The translations under genes and the position numbers were made by a program. From the NCBI RefSeq assembly GCF_005893125.1, contig NZ_VCJS01000121.1, positions 1 to 37,457 on the forward strand: a DNA stretch of 37,457 nucleotides, read 5' to 3'. Below the pieces are notes generated by a model. The model made no database searches. It was not told the DNA's origin and saw only the letters and a list, made by a program, of their open reading frames with translations. Shown here piece by piece: positions 34,071 through 37,457 of the stretch (the first letter of the stretch is position 1; every line of letters begins with the position of its first letter). The DNA comes from Nonomuraea basaltis (GTDB lineage: Bacteria > Actinomycetota > Actinomycetes > Streptosporangiales > Streptosporangiaceae).

Positions 34071-34143
34071 TACGACCATACGACCATATGGTGAGAACCC
34101 GTCTCAGGGCAAGGGTTCCAGCGGATTTGGATTATGATCGTAC
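34071..34143. promoter_or_regulatory. Promoter/operator matching the one at 22438-22501
   Basis: TACGACCATA occurs twice, overlapping by two bases (34071-34080 and 34079-34088). The opposite arm TTATGATCGTAC is at 34132-34143, one mismatch from the 22490 box, 43 bp away. Leftward, TTGCCC (34112-34107) and TATGGT (34088-34083) form a -35/-10 pair with 18-bp spacing that reads into the HSL remnant at 34019. Confidence 0.7.
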
Positions 34144-34179
34144 TGATATGGGATGTGGGCAGGGTGCGTGAGCCCTCCC

Positions 34180-34515
34180 CAGCGGATGGGAGAACGTATC
34201 GAAGCCGCTCCCGTCAAACTCGGCTCCCCGACCCGCCCCCTGCCGGGCTGGGACGTCCGCGTCCTCGCGCCCTCGGGCGAGCAGGCGCACGCGGGCGTCG
34301 ACGGTGCGATCGTCGTGAGGCTCCCCCTGCCGCCCGGCGCACTCCCCACTCTCTGGAAGGACGACGATGGCGACGTCGCCTCCTACCTCTCCGCCTACGC
34401 CGGCTACTACCTCACCGGCGACAGCGGCCACATCGACGAAGGCGGCTATGTCTTCGTCATGGGCCGCACCGACGACGTCATCAACGTCGCCGGACACCGG
34501 CTGGCCGTGAAGTGC
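34180..34515 (+). pseudogene. Acyl-CoA synthetase (propionyl/acetyl-CoA synthetase type), middle fragment
   Basis: The frame reads EAAPVKLGSPTRPLPGWDVR, IVVRLPLPPGALPTLWKDDD and YLSAYAGYYLTGDSGHIDEG, then VFVMGRTDDVINVAGHRLA. This is the hinge region of AMP-forming acyl-CoA synthetases, with YYLTGD (ATP/ribose contact) and the GRxDDVINVAGHR hinge. The N-terminal two thirds and the C-terminal lysine domain are missing. Immediately afterwards, in another frame, an Old Yellow Enzyme tail begins. Confidence 0.85.
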
Positions 34516-34517
34516 CG

Positions 34518-34577
34518 CCCACCTTCTACGGCGGCGGCGAGGCCGGCTACACCGACCACCTCACCTACGCCGCCTGA
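34518..34577 (+). pseudogene. Old Yellow Enzyme C-terminal tail
   Basis: The last 20 codons before TGA read PTFYGGGEAGYTDHLTYAA, nearly identical in pattern to the ends of the OYEs at 17731-18201 (YYGGGAAGYTDYPTYTA) and 36917-37457 (FYGGGEAGYTDYPTHAA). It is fused behind the acyl-CoA synthetase fragment, in a different frame. Confidence 0.85.
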
Positions 34578-34659
34578 GCAGAGCACCCGCCGAGCGGAAT
34601 ATCGATGCACTCCCTGTTGTCCCGGCTGCCCCCACGGACCGAGGGCCCTGCCTGCGGAG

Positions 34660-35160
34660 TCACACCTGAGGGGAGGGCACCGGGAAGAGCAGGCAGCTGC
34701 TGGTGGCGTGGGCGAGCAGTCGGTCCGTCGCGTCGACCAACTGCGCCTGGGCGAGAGCGGTTCGACGACTGCTGTTGACGATCGTGCCGATGGCGCGCAC
34801 CGGGCCCGTGTCCACGGTGATCCGTCGCAGGAACTTCACGGTCAGATCGAGCGAGGTGTACGCCATGCCCTGCGGGAGAGTGGACTGGACGGCGCAGCCC
34901 GCCGCCGAGTCGAGCAGGGTGGCGAAGATGCCGCCGTGCACGCTGCCGATGGGGTTGTAGTGCTCCTCGCCCGGTGTCAGCGAGAAGACCGCCCTGCCGG
35001 GCTCCACCTCGTCCAGGGCGAAGTCGACGGTGTAGTTGATCGGTGGCCTCGGCAGCCGCCCCGCCTGCATCTCGCGCAGGAAGTCGATGCCGGCCATGCG
35101 CCCGGCGGCCTCCGCCAAGATCGCGGGGTCGTCCCAGTGATACGTACGCGTTCGCCCCAC
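34660..35160 (-). CDS. PaaI-type hotdog-fold acyl-CoA thioesterase, 166 aa
   Basis: The hotdog core holds NYTVDFALDEVEPGRAVFSL, then NPIGSVHGGIFATLLDSAAG (the HGG turn and active-site helix with Asp), and YTSLDLTVKFLRRI. It matches 4HBT/PaaI thioesterases of phenylacetate or unknown acyl-CoA metabolism. The open frame can begin at TTG 35202, but the promoter TTGACA/TAGCTT ends at 35206, so the GTG at 35160 is the likelier start. It is divergently paired with the HxlR gene at 35266. Confidence 0.88.
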   Translation of the reverse strand: MGRTRTYHWDDPAILAEAAGRMAGIDFLREMQAGRLPRPPINYTVDFALDEVEPGRAVFSLTPGEEHYNPIGSVHGGIFATLLDSAAGCAVQSTLPQGMAYTSLDLTVKFLRRITVDTGPVRAIGTIVNSSRRTALAQAQLVDATDRLLAHATSSCLLFPVPSPQV

Positions 35161-35205
35161 GGTCCAGCGCCCTTCCCTCAGACTGTCAGCTGACTTTTTC
35201 AAGTG

Positions 35206-35235
35206 AAGCTAGGCGTTTGTTCACCTGACTGTCAA
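35206..35235 (-). promoter_or_regulatory. Promoter of the thioesterase gene
   Basis: On the minus strand TTGACA (35235-35230) is followed after 18 bp by TAGCTT (35211-35206), a good sigma-70-type pair. It lies in the 105-base region shared with the divergent HxlR gene. TTCAC/GTGAA elements nearby (35202-35224) could be its operator. Confidence 0.55.
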
Positions 35236-35265
35236 TGGCGAAGGCAGGTCCCTTACGATGGCGGG

Positions 35266-35733
35266 ATGGAGTGGCTCGAGGCGAGCACGGAGAACTGCCC
35301 CGTCCAGCGCACGCTCGACGTGATCGGGGAGAAATGGACGCTGCTGATCCTGCGTGACGCTGTCAACGGCGTCCGCCGCTTCGACGACTTCCACCGCCAC
35401 ATCGGCCTGTCGGAGGCCGTCCTCAGCGACCGCCTCCGCAAGCTGACCTCGGCCGGCATCCTGAAGACCGTCCCCTACCAGGAGCCCGGCAGCCGCTCCC
35501 GCAACGAATACCGCCTGACCCGCAAGGGCTGGGACCTATGGCCCGTTCTGATGGCGCTGAGCCAGTGGGGCGAGGCATACACCCTCGGCTCCGAGGACCC
35601 TGTACTGGACGTCCGCCACACCGAGTGCGACGCCCCGGTCCGCGTCGTCGTCGAGTGCTCCGCGGAGCACTCCACCCTCACTCCCCGTGAAGTCACCGCC
35701 CGGCTGGGAACAGGCGCCCGCCTCCGGTCGTGA
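35266..35733 (+). CDS. HxlR-family transcriptional regulator, 155 aa
   Basis: The start ATG 35266 gives MEWLEASTENCPVQRTLDVI with the conserved N-terminal cysteine of HxlR sensors. It is followed by GEKWTLLILRDAVNGVRRFD, LSEAVLSDRLRKLTSAGIL (recognition helix) and the wing SRNEYRLTRKGWDL. The C-terminal 40 residues (VRHTECDAPVRVVVECSAE) form the short extra beta domain seen in larger HxlR proteins. It likely regulates the divergent thioesterase and itself. Confidence 0.93.
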   Translation: MEWLEASTENCPVQRTLDVIGEKWTLLILRDAVNGVRRFDDFHRHIGLSEAVLSDRLRKLTSAGILKTVPYQEPGSRSRNEYRLTRKGWDLWPVLMALSQWGEAYTLGSEDPVLDVRHTECDAPVRVVVECSAEHSTLTPREVTARLGTGARLRS

Positions 35734-35935
35734 GCCATCGACCTCGCGGTCGCGGCCAGACAGCGGTGAGACATCAGCTGAGTGCCGTGTACTCCGCCGC
35801 CGTTGCCCCTCAGCGCACGATCGACTTCGGCGCGCCGTCGCCGGGAGGGTGCGCGCGGCCGCAGGCCATGTCGGCGTCCGTCCACCGTCCCGATCCGGCA
35901 GGCGCGCGGATCTTGCAACTGCCGAGCCGAACCGG

Positions 35936-36853
35936 TCAGATCTTTGTCTTCTCCCGGACCCACGCGCCGATCTGTGCGATGGCGGCGTCGGCCTCCGGGA
36001 CCCGGCCGGCACCGTAGACGTACGAGTGCTGGCCTCCCGGGACCACAACGGTCGCCGTGTCGATTCCGGCGTCCTTGACGCGGGCAGCGAACTCCTCGTC
36101 CTCGCCGGCGAGGACCTCGTACGTTCCCCAGGAGACGAGGGTCGGGGGCAGACCGCTCAGGTCCGCCCGGTTCAGATTGATCCTGGTGTCCGTGAACTCG
36201 ATGCCCGTGCCGCCGATCCAGGACTCCCGGAAGAACTCCAGCAGATCCTTGCTGAGTATCTTGTCCGTCTCGGCGTTGGTCGCCATGGTCTCGTTGGCGA
36301 TTTCGAGGTCGCACCAAGGGGATATCGACACGATGGCGCCGGGCAGCGGCTGCTTCTTCTCGCGGAGGCGAAGCGCCAGGGCGACAGCGATGAACCCGCC
36401 GATCGAGTGCCCGATCGTGATGACGTTTCCCGCCTCATACCCTTCGGATAGCAGCCAGTTGAAGACCGCCTCCGCGTCGTCCAGCTGAGCCGGGTACTTG
36501 TGTTCCGGTGCTCGCCGGAAGTCCAGGACCAGTACGGGGACCCCTGCGGCCTTGGCGATATGGCCTGCGAGCTTTCGGTCGACGAATGCCGACGAAAGAA
36601 CGGAGCCCCCGGCGTGACCGTGCAGGAGGACGTAGTCGGTGTTGGAGTCGACGGGTTCGCACCAGATTCCCAGAACACCACCCGCGTCCACCTCCCGATA
36701 GGTGACGCCTTCCGGCTCCCGGGCCGTGAGATGGACGCTCTCCACCCGGGTGCGCGTCGCATCCAACTCGGACTCGGGAATCACCAGTCCGGCCATAAAG
36801 TCTGCGAATTCGATCGCTTCCGGGCTCAGTTCAACGGCAGTGTGATCAGACAC
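35936..36853 (-). CDS. HSL-family alpha/beta hydrolase (esterase), 305 aa
   Basis: The start is taken at GTG 36853, since GGAGGT lies 5 bases upstream; the ATG at 36874 would place that site inside the gene. Motifs are YVLLHGHAGGSVLSS (oxyanion hole), LDFRRAPEHKYPAQLDDAEA, GHSIGG (nucleophile Ser), the acid in TYEVLAGEDEEFAAR and the His in PGGQHSYVYGAGRVPEA. The length is normal for the family. It is 63 bases downstream of the Old Yellow Enzyme on the same strand, so the two probably form an operon. The same pair recurs in ruins at 33828-34577. Confidence 0.93.
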   Translation of the reverse strand: MSDHTAVELSPEAIEFADFMAGLVIPESELDATRTRVESVHLTAREPEGVTYREVDAGGVLGIWCEPVDSNTDYVLLHGHAGGSVLSSAFVDRKLAGHIAKAAGVPVLVLDFRRAPEHKYPAQLDDAEAVFNWLLSEGYEAGNVITIGHSIGGFIAVALALRLREKKQPLPGAIVSISPWCDLEIANETMATNAETDKILSKDLLEFFRESWIGGTGIEFTDTRINLNRADLSGLPPTLVSWGTYEVLAGEDEEFAARVKDAGIDTATVVVPGGQHSYVYGAGRVPEADAAIAQIGAWVREKTKI

Positions 36854-36880
36854 GTGGCACCTCCATGGGGCCATTTGGGC

Positions 36881-36904
36881 ATACCGGCCCGCCAGGACCG
36901 GTAT
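36881..36904. terminator. Small inverted repeat between the OYE and the esterase
   Basis: ATACCGG (36881-36887) pairs with CCGGTAT (36898-36904) across 10 bases, just after the OYE stop in the minus direction. It is a weak terminator or an operator. Confidence 0.3.
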
Positions 36905-36916
36905 AGCCGGGGTTTG

Positions 36917-37457
36917 TCAGGCGGCGTGGGTGGGGTAGTCGGTGTAGCCGGCCTCGCCGCCGCCGTAGAAGGTGGCGGGGTCGGGGGTGTTCAGCGGCGC
37001 GCCGGTGCGTACGCGCTCGACCAGGTCGGGGTTGGCGAGTGCCATCACGCCGACGGTGACGATGTCGGCCAGGCCGTCCTCGATGTCCTTCGCGCGGGTG
37101 GCGATGTCGGTGAACGGGTTGCCGGGAGAGATCCGGAAGCCGGTGCGGCCGGCGCCGATCTCCTCGGCCACGGCGGTGGCGATCTCGACGGCGAAGCGGA
37201 TGCGGTTGTCGATGGAGCCGCCGTAGCGGTCGGTGCGCTGGTTGGTGTTGGTGGCGAGGAACTGATGCACGAGGTAGCCGTTGGCGCCGTGGATCTCTAC
37301 GCCGTCGGCGCCGGCCGCCGCGGCGCGCCGGAAGCCCTCGACCGTCGCGGCGACCTCCTCGGTGGCCAGCTCGCGCGTTACCGGCATCTCCTGAGGGCCG
37401 GACGGGGTGAACATGGTGCCCGCCGGCTGGATCGGGGAGGGGGCGACAGGCTGCCGG
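36917..37457 (-). pseudogene. Old Yellow Enzyme alkene reductase, partial at window edge, with internal deletion
   Basis: The frame runs from the window end (residues VAPSPIQPAG, then FTPSGPQEMPVTREL) through ADGVEIHGANGYLVHQFLAT (substrate/FMN His-x-x-x region with catalytic Tyr in GANGYL) and NQRTDRYGGSIDNRIRFAVE. RISPGNPFTDIATRAKDIED then joins two segments normally about 55-60 residues apart (SPGNPFNDI and NPFTD...). The tail FYGGGEAGYTDYPTHAA is intact. The missing part is the barrel strand/helix represented in the 17731 copy by TAELYPALLDALRPLGL. The N-terminal half lies outside the window. The esterase follows in the same direction. Confidence 0.88.

Overview
The window is about 37.5 kb of very GC-rich DNA. 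Codon third positions are nearly all G or C, GTG and TTG starts are common, and there are many small secreted or lipid-anchored proteins and HxlR, TetR and MarR regulators. This points to a filamentous actinomycete (Streptomyces, Streptosporangiales or Micromonosporaceae type); I cannot name the genus. Gene order is that of an accessory region, such as a chromosome arm or a large plasmid. There is no tRNA, rRNA or CRISPR array and almost no core metabolism.

Layout. 1-3 kb: two small secreted proteins, a coiled-coil remnant like a transposition accessory protein, and the C-terminal half of an OLD-family nuclease. 3-4 kb: no gene, but a strong 29-bp inverted repeat. 4-9.7 kb: a RidA/HxlR divergent pair, hypothetical proteins, a DUF899 tail, a VOC protein, a frameshifted unknown gene and a small helical protein. 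9.9-15.4 kb: orphan pstB with the last codons of pstA, broken aldo/keto reductases and alcohol dehydrogenase, an FMN-binding lipoprotein, a doubly deleted response regulator, and a PQQ sugar dehydrogenase followed by the stump of a paralogue. 15.5-19.7 kb: a methyltransferase, then a reductase operon (quinone oxidoreductase, gutted Old Yellow Enzyme, MarR, NmrA-like SDR). 19.9-22.4 kb: an MBL hydrolase and a patchwork of gene fragments. 22.4-26.1 kb: an operon (SDR, secreted beta-propeller, TetR, HSL esterase) behind a promoter carrying inverted GTACGACCATAA boxes. 26.1-31.9 kb: a divergent cassette of a membrane protein, a small cysteine-containing protein and a 1248-residue TPR-CHAT protease, with tyrosine-integrase fragments on both sides. 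32-37.5 kb: more broken and intact hydrolases and reductases, a thioesterase/HxlR pair, and an Old Yellow Enzyme running off the edge.

Two themes stand out. First, about twenty gene remnants are visible, and several are genes whose middle has been removed while both ends remain (response regulator, two Old Yellow Enzymes, an HSL hydrolase). Others carry single-base frameshifts or a nonsense codon. This is a region of intense recombination and decay, or in part of assembly error. Second, the intact genes fall into redox/detoxification modules, each with its own regulator, plus one candidate defence or conflict module. The TPR-CHAT protease with its membrane and small cysteine-containing partners is the best candidate for an undescribed system: a caspase-like protease with a large TPR sensor array, a putative membrane effector or substrate, and mobile-element scars around it. 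Two distant loci share the same promoter/operator architecture (TTGCC, 17-18 bp, TATGGTCGTA), which suggests one TetR regulator controls both.
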